A stretch of 64,000 nt of DNA from Aquimarina sp. Aq107 (GTDB lineage Bacteria; Bacteroidota; Bacteroidia; Flavobacteriales; Flavobacteriaceae). A program made the position numbers and the translations under genes. The DNA lies in the NCBI RefSeq assembly GCF_943733665.1, contig NZ_OX030782.1:5008501-5072500 (forward strand). The letters run 5' to 3'. This document shows, piece after piece, positions 1 to 7,887 of this stretch (position 1 is its first letter; each line of letters starts with the position of its first letter). Below the pieces are notes generated by a model. It was given only the letters and a program-made list of their open reading frames with translations, made no database searches and was not told the origin of the DNA.

Positions 1-38
1 TTGTTGATTTCAAAATAATAATTGATTTTAATTCAAAG

Positions 39-76
39 AACTGTCTTGAGGAAGAATCTCCCAAGGCAGTTGTTTT
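39..76 (+). terminator. Hairpin terminator of a gene left of the window
   Basis: A 12-13 bp imperfect stem (39-51 with 60-71, one G-U pair and one mismatch) encloses an 8-nt loop and is followed by TGTTTT. It looks like the rho-independent terminator of a plus-strand gene that ends before base 1. Bases 77-284 are AT-rich and show no gene or RNA that I can recognise. Confidence 0.5.
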
Positions 77-284
77 ATGAAATCATTGTTTATTTGTAGA
101 GATTTTTACAAATGCATTCTATTTTTTGATTAAAGTAGGTTTCATAGAATAGTAAAGTTTTAAAAATAATTGTGGATATGTTTTAACTTGAATTCGATTA
201 ATGTTTAGAAATATTTTATAGTAAAAAGATGAATTTTTAGCGAATAGAAGGTTTTCTAAAAAATTATTAGTTAGGTCGGATTTC

Positions 285-329
285 TTGACTTAAGTTAACG
301 TTTTTAATAAATCCACCATACTATATTTG
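285..329 (+). promoter_or_regulatory. Palindromic site TTGACTTAAGTTAA plus -7 element TATATTTG
   Basis: Bases 285-298 form a near-perfect palindrome of the form TTRACTTAAGTYAA. Exactly 24 nt further on, 322-329 reads TATATTTG, a perfect match to the Bacteroidetes -7 consensus TAnnTTTG. No TTG -33 element lies at the usual distance, which would suit an activator-dependent promoter. The same arrangement and spacing recurs at 1425-1469. The likely target is the lipoprotein gene starting at 560, which would then have a leader of about 220 nt. Confidence 0.45.
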
Positions 330-378
330 ATTATGCATAAGGTAATAAATGTTTGAATTAGTGTTGATAGAATGTGTA

Positions 379-420
379 CTGATAGTTTATTTAAAGTTTA
401 AGTAAACTATCAGTTTTATT
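379..420 (+). terminator. Hairpin with T-rich tail inside the predicted leader (terminator or attenuator)
   Basis: An 11-bp perfect stem (379-389 with 403-413), extendable by a G-U and an A-U pair, is followed by TTTTATT. It lies downstream of the predicted promoter at 322-329 and upstream of the lipoprotein start at 560. It could therefore end a short roughly 80-nt transcript or act as an attenuator. A simple terminator of an unseen transcript is equally possible. Confidence 0.45.
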
Positions 421-559
421 ATCCTCAAACTATGCTTTATTGATGAATTTGCTCGCAATAGACATCACTTCCCTCAGCGAAAGGTATGAGATGATTATTC
501 TTACAGGTATTTCACTCTATTTTATATCACAAATTAAAACTTTAAAAATCAACATTATT

Positions 560-1156
560 ATGAAAAGACTATTTCTTTTATCCGTTTTTTTATTATTGAA
601 TATTAATTCATCTTGTAGTAAAGAGGAAGAATTTTCAAATGATCTAATTTCTTCTTCAGATTTGCTTAACAAAATTAATAATGACCCTGTTGCTTTAGAT
701 TATATTGAGGTACGTGCACAAATGGAACAGATTATTGAGGAAACCGTTAATAGAAATAATCTTACACCAGATCAATTTAGGAATTTTTATACTGAACAGA
801 ATTATAATGAATTAAATAAGATTTTTTTCAAAACTGAATTGATAGAAATTAGTTTGAAACTACAAAAAGCTGCTAATTTATTTAATGAAAAATATTCCAA
901 TTTAGAGTACTTATTATCCGATAATTCCAAAAGTTTAGATTCTTTTCAGGAAAAAATAAAACCTTTTTCTTTTCTTGACAATATTCAGGAAAAAAATGGG
1001 TGTCAAAAATATAGTCAAAATTGGTGGATTGAAAAATCATGTCAAGCAACGTGTGTGGTAGGTGGAGTTATTTGTTCTTCTTACGGTGTAACTGCAGTGG
1101 CTTGTGCTCTAGGGGGGTTTGTCTGTACTAATGCTTGTACAAATATTTATTGTTAA
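560..1156 (+). CDS. Surface lipoprotein with Cys-rich halocin-C8-like C-terminus
   Basis: A protein of 198 residues starting at the ATG that opens a lipoprotein signal; an in-frame ATG at 440 would only add 40 residues ahead of this signal. The signal ends in NSSC with the lipidated cysteine at residue 19. It is followed by SKEEE, which resembles the K-(D/E)2 surface-export signal of Bacteroidetes lipoproteins, so exposure on the outer membrane surface is likely. Residues 20-145 are charged and probably helical. The last 53 residues are quite different: eight cysteines (148, 161, 165, 172, 182, 189, 193, 198), glycine/alanine-rich hydrophobic stretches between them, and a terminal Cys. This spacing recalls the halocin C8 bacteriocin domain; that link is inference. 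No immunity or export gene is adjacent. It may be an antagonistic surface toxin or simply a disulfide-rich module. Function unknown. Confidence 0.75.
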   Translation: MKRLFLLSVFLLLNINSSCSKEEEFSNDLISSSDLLNKINNDPVALDYIEVRAQMEQIIEETVNRNNLTPDQFRNFYTEQNYNELNKIFFKTELIEISLKLQKAANLFNEKYSNLEYLLSDNSKSLDSFQEKIKPFSFLDNIQEKNGCQKYSQNWWIEKSCQATCVVGGVICSSYGVTAVACALGGFVCTNACTNIYC

Positions 1157-1239
1157 ATATTTATTATAGGTTGAAGTAATTATTAGATAGTCTTTAAAAA
1201 TAAGATTGATAATAATTTTTAGACAAACTATTAACGGAG

Positions 1240-1278
1240 AAGTCTTTAAATTTATTTTTAAAGACTTTTTCTTTTTTT
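1240..1278 (+). terminator. Rho-independent terminator of the lipoprotein gene
   Basis: A perfect 11-bp stem (1240-1250 with 1257-1267), a 6-nt loop, then TTTCTTTTTTT. It lies 84 nt after the lipoprotein stop codon. The remaining gap to 1634 contains a 7-bp hairpin (1339-1345/1360-1366), the operator-like site at 1425 and a long imperfect stem (1518-1528 with 1583-1593), but no gene. Confidence 0.75.
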
Positions 1279-1424
1279 GTTCTTAAATAAAGGTGTACTC
1301 AGAAAAAATTTAGAGTTAGAAGCTCAATATTTTGAATGAGTATTGAATTTTTATTTATACAATACTAAATAAATGTACTCTAATAGCAAGTAATTGCTTA
1401 CGAATACTAGAGCAACTGCATTTC

Positions 1425-1469
1425 TTAACTTAAGTCAATCATTTAAGAAAGAGTCCCGTCTTATCTTTA
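1425..1469 (+). promoter_or_regulatory. Second copy of the palindromic site with -7-like element at equal spacing
   Basis: TTAACTTAAGTCAA at 1425-1438 is the exact reverse complement of the site at 285-298, and both copies are preceded by TTTC. After the same 24-nt gap, TATCTTTA (1462-1469) lies where TATATTTG lies in the first copy; it differs from TAnnTTTG only in the last base. The following gene starts at 1634. The repeated geometry suggests one regulator serving both promoters. Confidence 0.45.
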
Positions 1470-1633
1470 TGTGACATAAATACTTCAGGGTTATTTAAAA
1501 ATATTAAAACTTTAGTTTAGGATGCTTCAATTTTTTTATAAAAACCTGAATCTATCATTAATTATATAATTTAAGAAAATGTGGAGCATTCTAAATTTTA
1601 AAATGAGTACACAAATTATCTAAACTTAAACTT

Positions 1634-3988
1634 ATGAAACGTAAACTTTTATTCTATTTTGGTTTTTTTCTTCTATTTTTTTCTACGCATTTAACTGCTC
1701 AAATAGTTGTTAAAAATGGAGATAATCTAGAAAATGTAATTAAAAATGCAAGAGGAGGGCAAACTATTATAATCGAATCTGGAACATATGATGGTCTACG
1801 GTTAGATCAACTTAAATTTAGTCGTTCTGAGCCCCTTATAGTTAAGGCAAAAGAAGGAAACAACGTAATTGTCGATGCTAAAAGAAATGATAATAGGGCT
1901 CTATATTTAACCAATAGCAGTTATTTGGTCTTTGAAGGGATAAAATTTAAGGGTTCAAAGTTTGAGGGGATTCTGATAGAAGAAAGTGATCACATTATTA
2001 TAACTAATTGTGAGATTTATGATTCTGGTCAGGCTGGTATAAAGGTTGCTTTGCGGTCTAAGTACGTAGATATTTTAGATACAAAAATACATGATACAGG
2101 AACTAATGGTGCGGGGAATAGAAGATATGGAGAAGGGATCTATGTTGGTCGTGGTGGTGGTCATAATAGTTCGAATTGGCCAGATAATACTGAATATGTT
2201 TGGATAGAGGACTGTGAAATATACAAGTGTGGTGCTGGAGAAGCTATTGATATTAAAGGTGAGACGTTTAATAATACTATAAAAGATAATTATATACATG
2301 ATATTACGCTTCGTGACGCGGATTTCCCTCAGGCTAATGAAGGAGCTATTTCATTAGGGCATTTTGCTAAATTTAATGGAAATATTCATAAGGAAAATAC
2401 TCGTCGTAATAATTGGGTAGAAGGAAACACTGTTGTAAAAACTAGAGATGGCGCAAATGCGAGAATATCGGGTATTTATAGTGCGGGATTAGGAAATGCT
2501 ATCAAGAATAATACGGTAAGAGATGTACGAACAACCAGAGGAGGAAATTCAAATCCAGGCTATGGTATACTGCTTAATGATTTTGGGAATGCTAAAATGC
2601 ATGTATATAGATATGGTAATACTATTAGCGATGTAGATGAAGAATATCGAGTTTCTGGTAATATATTACGTAATGAAGATCCAGGAAACAATCCACATTC
2701 AAAACAGACTTGGTATAATGCAGGAGATTCTACAGATGGTGAAGATGATATTATTTCGGTAACAGCTCCTAGTCAGGTAAATCAAGGTCAACAAATAACT
2801 CTTAATGTAGAATATAGTTCGTCAGGAGATAGAGATCTTGTAGTTGATTTTCAGAGAGACAATGGAGATTATATGGTTTTTGATCAGGTAAGGACTCAAG
2901 TATCTTCAGGAGCTGGGGCTTTAGATATTATTTTAAATATTCCGTTTGACGTTCCAGTTGTTAATGATGATTATCAAATTCAGACCTATATAACCTCTAG
3001 AGGAGGTAGTTGGGGTGATAGGTTTGATAACATTAACAGGAAAGATGTTGATGTTATAGGTTCAAATCTAGAAGATAAAGTGATATCGGTAACTGCTCCT
3101 GATCAGGTGATTCAGGGTGAACAGACAAATGTAAGTGTAAATTATGAAGCTTCTGATAATAGGGATATTATAGTTATATTTCAATTAGATCATGATAATT
3201 TTCTAGGTTTTGCTCAGAATAGGGTTCAGGTTTCAGCTGGTTCAGGAACTATTGATATTCCAATAACTATTCCTTCTGATGTAGAGGTTTCTAATGATTC
3301 TTATCAATTTCAGACAATTTTAACCCCGCGAGATGGAAGTTGGAATAATCGATTGGATAATGTGGATAAAATAGATATCGATGTTGTCTCTCAATTAGAA
3401 GATAAAATCGTTTGGGTAAATAATCCAGAATCACTTAAAGTTGGTGATGATTTGAATGTTACAGTGAATTATTCTGCGAGTATTGACAGAGATATTATTG
3501 TTATATTTCAATTGGATCACGGTGATTTCAGGGCTTATACAGAAAAGAGGGTCCAAGTTTCTGCAGGATCGGCCACTATAGAGGTTCCATTGACTATTCC
3601 GTTAGATGTTCCTGTTGCAAACGATGCATATCAATTCCAAACTATTTTGGCTACTCGTGATGGTCATTGGGAGGAGCGAAAAGATAATTTAACAAAAGTA
3701 GATATAGATATTTTTCCATCTTCGAGGATATCGGAAAATGTAGATACTTTTCCTGAGACAGAGTTTAAAATATTGAAAAACCCTATTAGTGATAATGTGT
3801 TACAACTTTCAGGTCCTAAGAGATATAGTATCAAGATATATGACATTTCTGGTAAAGAAGTCTTTAAATCCAATAAACTAGAAAATAACGTTACACTAGA
3901 TTTAAGATTAAATAAAGGCTTTTATCTAGTTAACATGATAAATACAGAAAAGAACAGTATTGTTTCTAAGAAGATATTAGTACAATAG
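1634..3988 (+). CDS. Secreted parallel beta-helix protein with three repeat modules and T9SS sorting domain
   Basis: 784 residues. A signal peptide (about 1-22) is followed by a right-handed parallel beta-helix (about 25-345) with the repeated N-x-I-x-D/N-x-x-I turns of pectate-lyase/alginate-lyase-like proteins. Residues 373-690 contain three copies of a module of about 109 residues (starting near 373, 482 and 591), each with a TAP/NP-x-x-hydrophobic opening, an NRD/DRD strand, an AGxGxxD/E strand and a closing SWxxRxDN or HWxERKDN motif. Similar modules occur in secreted glycan-degrading enzymes of marine flavobacteria and may bind carbohydrate (recollection, not searched). Residues 712-784 are a type IX sorting domain beginning NPISDN and ending in a KKILVQ tail. 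The substrate is unknown; an acidic polysaccharide is a reasonable guess. The neighbour downstream is another secreted glycan enzyme. The start is the ATG that opens the signal peptide. Confidence 0.85.
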   Translation: MKRKLLFYFGFFLLFFSTHLTAQIVVKNGDNLENVIKNARGGQTIIIESGTYDGLRLDQLKFSRSEPLIVKAKEGNNVIVDAKRNDNRALYLTNSSYLVFEGIKFKGSKFEGILIEESDHIIITNCEIYDSGQAGIKVALRSKYVDILDTKIHDTGTNGAGNRRYGEGIYVGRGGGHNSSNWPDNTEYVWIEDCEIYKCGAGEAIDIKGETFNNTIKDNYIHDITLRDADFPQANEGAISLGHFAKFNGNIHKENTRRNNWVEGNTVVKTRDGANARISGIYSAGLGNAIKNNTVRDVRTTRGGNSNPGYGILLNDFGNAKMHVYRYGNTISDVDEEYRVSGNILRNEDPGNNPHSKQTWYNAGDSTDGEDDIISVTAPSQVNQGQQITLNVEYSSSGDRDLVVDFQRDNGDYMVFDQVRTQVSSGAGALDIILNIPFDVPVVNDDYQIQTYITSRGGSWGDRFDNINRKDVDVIGSNLEDKVISVTAPDQVIQGEQTNVSVNYEASDNRDIIVIFQLDHDNFLGFAQNRVQVSAGSGTIDIPITIPSDVEVSNDSYQFQTILTPRDGSWNNRLDNVDKIDIDVVSQLEDKIVWVNNPESLKVGDDLNVTVNYSASIDRDIIVIFQLDHGDFRAYTEKRVQVSAGSATIEVPLTIPLDVPVANDAYQFQTILATRDGHWEERKDNLTKVDIDIFPSSRISENVDTFPETEFKILKNPISDNVLQLSGPKRYSIKIYDISGKEVFKSNKLENNVTLDLRLNKGFYLVNMINTEKNSIVSKKILVQ

Positions 3989-4063
3989 AATTTTATAGAT
4001 AAGAGTAAATAAAAGTTTTAAATAAGTTCAAATTTTGAAACACTAACTCAACTATTTCTGCAG

Positions 4064-4101
4064 CTTCCTCTAGAATTATAACCTACCTAGAGGGAGTTTT
4101 T
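4064..4101 (+). terminator. Terminator after the beta-helix gene
   Basis: A 10-bp stem with one G-U pair (4064-4073 with 4087-4096) is followed by TTTTTAT, 75 nt after the stop codon at 3988. Confidence 0.7.
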
Positions 4102-4136
4102 ATCCAAATTTTAGTAATTAATGTACTGTGTGTTTT

Positions 4137-4178
4137 ATGACTTAAGAAAATGTTAATACATTTTTAGCACCTAAAAAT
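4137..4178 (+). promoter_or_regulatory. Weak third ATGACTTAAG site and adjacent inverted repeat
   Basis: 4137-4150 matches only the core GACTTAAG of the sites at 285 and 1425. It is followed by an 8-bp inverted repeat (4160-4167 with 4171-4178) of the form ATTTTTAG-n3-CTAAAAAT. Both lie about 200 nt upstream of the GH74 gene. No -7 element is found at the 24-nt spacing. The rest of 3989-4362 shows no gene. Confidence 0.2.
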
Positions 4179-4362
4179 TTAATTTAAAGACAGGGGGTTA
4201 ATTGTTTGTCTAACAAGTTTTTACACTTTGTAGTGATCAAGTGGCATGTAAGTAAATTGAACTATATATTTCTTCCGAACATAAATCTTAACTACAGTCA
4301 ATACTTAATAGCCCTTGTAATACTAATTTTGATGTAGTTAACCATAAATATAAACACAAATC

Positions 4363-7300
4363 ATGAGGCTTTATTTATTAAAATTAATATTCTTTTTATT
4401 ATTATTTCAAATAACAAATGCTCAAGAGTGGAAATGGGAAAATGTTAATTTACAGGGCATGGGCTTTGTAACAGGTATTATAGCACACCCTATATACAAG
4501 AATGTTGTGTATGCTAGGACGGATGTTGGTGGGGTTTTTAGATGGAAAAATTCTACATCTGAGTGGGTTCCATTAATGGATGCTAAAAATATAGGTTACA
4601 GTGTAGAAAGTATATCTTTAGATAGGCAAAACAAAAACATACTCTATGCTAAAATGGGTAATAAAGAAGTCGGACAATTATATAAGTCTACTGATTCAGG
4701 AAATAGTTGGTCACCTATTCCTTTAAATTTATATGTTGAAGGTAATGGCGAATGGAGGCATGCAGGGGAAAGATTGAGTGCTCTTGGGGATTTATTATAT
4801 TACGCATCTAGAAGGGATGGTTTATGGAGATCTACAAATCAAGGAGATAGTTGGACTCAAATCTCTAAAGATAAGGTTCCTTTTGGGGAAGAAGGAGGGC
4901 AAGTATTTTCGTTGATTCATCCTACAAATAATAATATTGTTTATGTTGGAGTACAAGGATTTGGGATTTATAAAACCAATAACTCAGGTGCTGATTGGTC
5001 ATTATTACCAGGGGGTCCAGTTACAAACCTCAAGCCTATTCATGGGACTTTGTCTAATGATGGAGTTTTATACGTTACCTATGCAGATGGTTCTGCCGCT
5101 AATAGAAATGGTAAAGTCTATAAATTCACTGGGCAAGGTAATTTGATTGATATTACACCTTCCAACAAAGAAAACCAAGGGTTTGCTGGAATATCTGTAA
5201 ATCCCAATGACAAGAATGAAGTTTTTACATTTCAGTGGAATTTTGGGGATAATAAAGGAATACATAGAAGTACAGACGGAGGTAACTCATGGGATTCGTT
5301 AAGTTTTGCTTCAGGAAATATAGAAGAACCAGGTTATTATCCTACTTGGTCAGCTTATACTAACGCCGGTCAAATCTTAATAGATCCAACAAATCCTAAT
5401 CGTGCTTGGATGACTACTGGCTTTGCGGTTTATAAAACAGATAATAGAAAGGCCTCTACTCCTGAATGGAAGGTTGAAAATCAAAATTTAGAAGAATTTG
5501 TATGTATTTCAATTGTATCACCACCTCGACAACCTAAAGAAGTTGTATTAGGAGTCGCAGACATGGCGGGTATGTCGTTGACAAAATTTAATGAGGTTCC
5601 AAATAATAAATTTTACCCTAATGAATTCGGGATCATATCAGATATTTCTTTTTGTGAGGCGGACCCTAAACATATCGCATATGTTGGAAGTTCTCAATAT
5701 GGTTCTGTTACTCCTTATACGGGCATATCGAATGATGGCGGAAATACTTGGGGAAATTTCCAATCCCTACCGACAAATATGCAGAATGGTAATATAGCAT
5801 TCTCTTCAAGTAATCCAAATATAATGGTATGGGTTCCTATGAGCCAATCGAATTTAGGTTTACCTTCTGATCAATGGCAAGTAGACGCTCATTACACTGT
5901 TGATGGGGGAAGAACTTGGAAAAGAAGCAATGGTTTACCTCAAAGAATAGAGTCATTGAGACAATATTGGTTTGGTAGCAAATCTCTTATTGCAGACCCT
6001 ACTAGTGGTAGCACATTTTATTTGTATGATAGAAAGAATATCTATAAAAGTTCTGATAATGGGGCTAACTGGAATGTTGTTGGAAATGTACCTGTTGATT
6101 GGCATCAAGTTGTTTTAAAAGCTAAACCAGGAACTAGCGAATTATATTTTGTAAATAAAGATGGGGGACTTTTATATAAGTCATTGGATCAGGGGAAATC
6201 TTGGAACCCAATCCCTAATGTAACGGATTGTATAAATTTTGCTTTTGGAAAGAATAAAGTTAATGATAATTCTGAAGTGTTGTATATAGTAGCTTCAATA
6301 GATGGTAAAAAAGATGTTTATAAATCTGAAAATAATGATGAAAATTGGGAAAATACTAACGCTTATAAAACATTACCTATTGATAAAGTATTTACTATGG
6401 ACGCTAGTAAAGATCAATATGGCAAAGTATACTTTGGAACAGGAGGGAGAGGAGCTTTTGTTGGAGTTCTTTCGGAATCAACAGAAATAGAGCAAACTAC
6501 ATTTAGCAATAATGGAAAAAATTGGGTTATCAAGGATTTATCTTTTATTGAAGCTGAAAATTTTGATAATGGTGGAGAAGGGATTTCTTACTCAGATAAT
6601 GATATTGAAAACATAGGGAATCGGTATAGAGAAACAAGTGTAGATATTGAAGATAATAATAATGGATTTCATATAGGTTGGATTAATAATTCCGAATGGC
6701 TAGAATATTCTGTAGATGTAGAACAAGAGGGCAGTTACGATATTATTGTTGATTTGGCATCTAATCAGGATAACGCAGGTGGTTTAAAAATAAAATTAGA
6801 TAATCAAGATTTAGGTGATATTGATGCTGTTAATACAGGCGGATGGAAAAACTTTGAAAGTATTAAGCTTGAAAGTATTAAGCTTGTTAAGGGTAAGAAT
6901 AAAATTTTAAGATTTGAAATGATAGGTGGATATTTTAATATAGACAAGATTTCATTTTCCTATATTAAATCAACATCTAAAGAAATTGTGATTACTGCTC
7001 TAGGGAGATCTGGAACTGAAAAATTTGAAATTTATTCAGGCGGAGTTCAAATTAGTGCAGAAAATAGAGTTACTCAAGACTTTGAAGAATACATTTTTAA
7101 TTTTGACCCAAAGGAAAAGTTACAAATTCATTTTGTTAACGACGGTATTGCTTCAAGTGGTATCAATAACGATTTAAGAATAGATCATATAAGAGTTGAT
7201 GGTAAAACGTATGAAGCTGAAAATCAATCAATAAATACGGGGGGATGGAATCATACTACAGAACAATGTGGTGGAGCCCAATTAGAATGGTTAAACTGTG

Positions 7301-7632
7301 TTGGTTACATTGAATTTAATCTCGAAGAGTCAAATAGAAACTCTATAGTTAAAAACTTAGATTTTGAATTTAAAGTGTATCCGAATCCTGTGAGCGATAT
7401 ACTACATCTTTCTATCGAAAAAAATGATCAAGAATTACAAGATATAAGTAAGATAGATATAATCAATCTTGAAGGCAGAGTTTTATATCAAAAACAAAAC
7501 CTAAAAGAGGTAGAAACTGATATACAATTTAATACTTCAAACCTTAAGAATGGGGTTTATTTTATCCGTATTTCATATGATAAAGGGAAATCTAAAGTTC
7601 TTAGATTTTTGGTCAATGATAAAGCTAATTAA
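4363..7632 (+). CDS. Secreted GH74-family xyloglucanase with CBM6, CBM60-like and T9SS domains
   Basis: 1089 residues. A signal peptide (1-20) precedes a double beta-propeller of Asp-box/BNR-like repeats (about 22-715) typical of GH74 endo-xyloglucanases. The family signature TDVGG (Asp54, position of a known catalytic aspartate) sits in ARTDVGGVFRW, and many STDxGxSW repeats follow. Residues 727-862 are a CBM6-type module (opening EAENFD, closing with an FNIDKISF strand). Residues 873-995 resemble the calcium-dependent xylan-binding CBM36/CBM60 group (paired with DLRIDHIRVDG and a Cys pair). Residues 1003-1089 are a T9SS type A sorting domain starting YPNPVSD. A tandem 15-bp duplication near 6856-6885 repeats ESIKL. 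The enzyme should cut the beta-1,4-glucan backbone of xyloglucan outside the cell. No SusC/SusD pair lies nearby, so this is not a classical polysaccharide utilisation locus. Confidence 0.88.
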   Translation: MRLYLLKLIFFLLLFQITNAQEWKWENVNLQGMGFVTGIIAHPIYKNVVYARTDVGGVFRWKNSTSEWVPLMDAKNIGYSVESISLDRQNKNILYAKMGNKEVGQLYKSTDSGNSWSPIPLNLYVEGNGEWRHAGERLSALGDLLYYASRRDGLWRSTNQGDSWTQISKDKVPFGEEGGQVFSLIHPTNNNIVYVGVQGFGIYKTNNSGADWSLLPGGPVTNLKPIHGTLSNDGVLYVTYADGSAANRNGKVYKFTGQGNLIDITPSNKENQGFAGISVNPNDKNEVFTFQWNFGDNKGIHRSTDGGNSWDSLSFASGNIEEPGYYPTWSAYTNAGQILIDPTNPNRAWMTTGFAVYKTDNRKASTPEWKVENQNLEEFVCISIVSPPRQPKEVVLGVADMAGMSLTKFNEVPNNKFYPNEFGIISDISFCEADPKHIAYVGSSQYGSVTPYTGISNDGGNTWGNFQSLPTNMQNGNIAFSSSNPNIMVWVPMSQSNLGLPSDQWQVDAHYTVDGGRTWKRSNGLPQRIESLRQYWFGSKSLIADPTSGSTFYLYDRKNIYKSSDNGANWNVVGNVPVDWHQVVLKAKPGTSELYFVNKDGGLLYKSLDQGKSWNPIPNVTDCINFAFGKNKVNDNSEVLYIVASIDGKKDVYKSENNDENWENTNAYKTLPIDKVFTMDASKDQYGKVYFGTGGRGAFVGVLSESTEIEQTTFSNNGKNWVIKDLSFIEAENFDNGGEGISYSDNDIENIGNRYRETSVDIEDNNNGFHIGWINNSEWLEYSVDVEQEGSYDIIVDLASNQDNAGGLKIKLDNQDLGDIDAVNTGGWKNFESIKLESIKLVKGKNKILRFEMIGGYFNIDKISFSYIKSTSKEIVITALGRSGTEKFEIYSGGVQISAENRVTQDFEEYIFNFDPKEKLQIHFVNDGIASSGINNDLRIDHIRVDGKTYEAENQSINTGGWNHTTEQCGGAQLEWLNCVGYIEFNLEESNRNSIVKNLDFEFKVYPNPVSDILHLSIEKNDQELQDISKIDIINLEGRVLYQKQNLKEVETDIQFNTSNLKNGVYFIRISYDKGKSKVLRFLVNDKAN

Positions 7633-7761
7633 TATATTTCCAATTAATTTAAGTATATGAAAATGAAGAAAATAAGAAACCTAGTAATACTGAAATGATA
7701 ATCTATCTTGGGGAATTTTTTGTCTATAAAAGGAAGAAATTTTTAACATTTCTTAAAGAGC

Positions 7762-7795
7762 AAACAGTTATGAATTTTTTTTCATAACTGTTTGT
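7762..7795. terminator. Hairpin between the GH74 gene and the tRNA
   Basis: A 12-bp perfect stem (7762-7773 with 7782-7793) closes an 8-nt T-rich loop. The genes converge here, GH74 from the left and tRNA-Ala from the right. The tail is only weakly T-rich in either direction, so it may serve both. Confidence 0.5.
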
Positions 7796-7802
7796 TTATC
7801 TG

Positions 7803-7876
7803 TAGAGAAGATGGGAGTCGAACCCACGACCTCTTGACTGCCAGTCAAGCACTCTAGCCAGCTGAGCTACATCCCC
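7803..7876 (-). tRNA. tRNA-Ala (anticodon GGC)
   Basis: The minus strand folds into a full cloverleaf of 74 nt with D-arm GCTC/GAGT, anticodon stem CTTGA/TCAAG, loop CTGGCAG (anticodon GGC), a GTGGG/CCCAT T-arm and TTCGACT T-loop. The acceptor stem carries the G3-U70 wobble that marks alanine tRNAs. It is otherwise weak: G1-U72, G3-U70 and a U6-U67 mismatch. CCA is not encoded. Confidence 0.92.
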
Positions 7877-7887
7877 TGAATTATATG

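Noticed and set aside
440..559. Upstream start of the Cys-rich lipoprotein
   Set aside because: It would bury the lipoprotein signal 40 residues into the chain. The ATG at 560 gives a normal type II signal.
1285..1382. Direct repeat TAAATAAA..TGTACTC as an attachment site
   Set aside because: Only about 14 nt, imperfect, and no integrase or element between the copies.
6856..6885. Tandem 15-bp repeat in the GH74 gene as a phase-variation site
   Set aside because: Only two units, divisible by three, so copy changes would not alter the frame.
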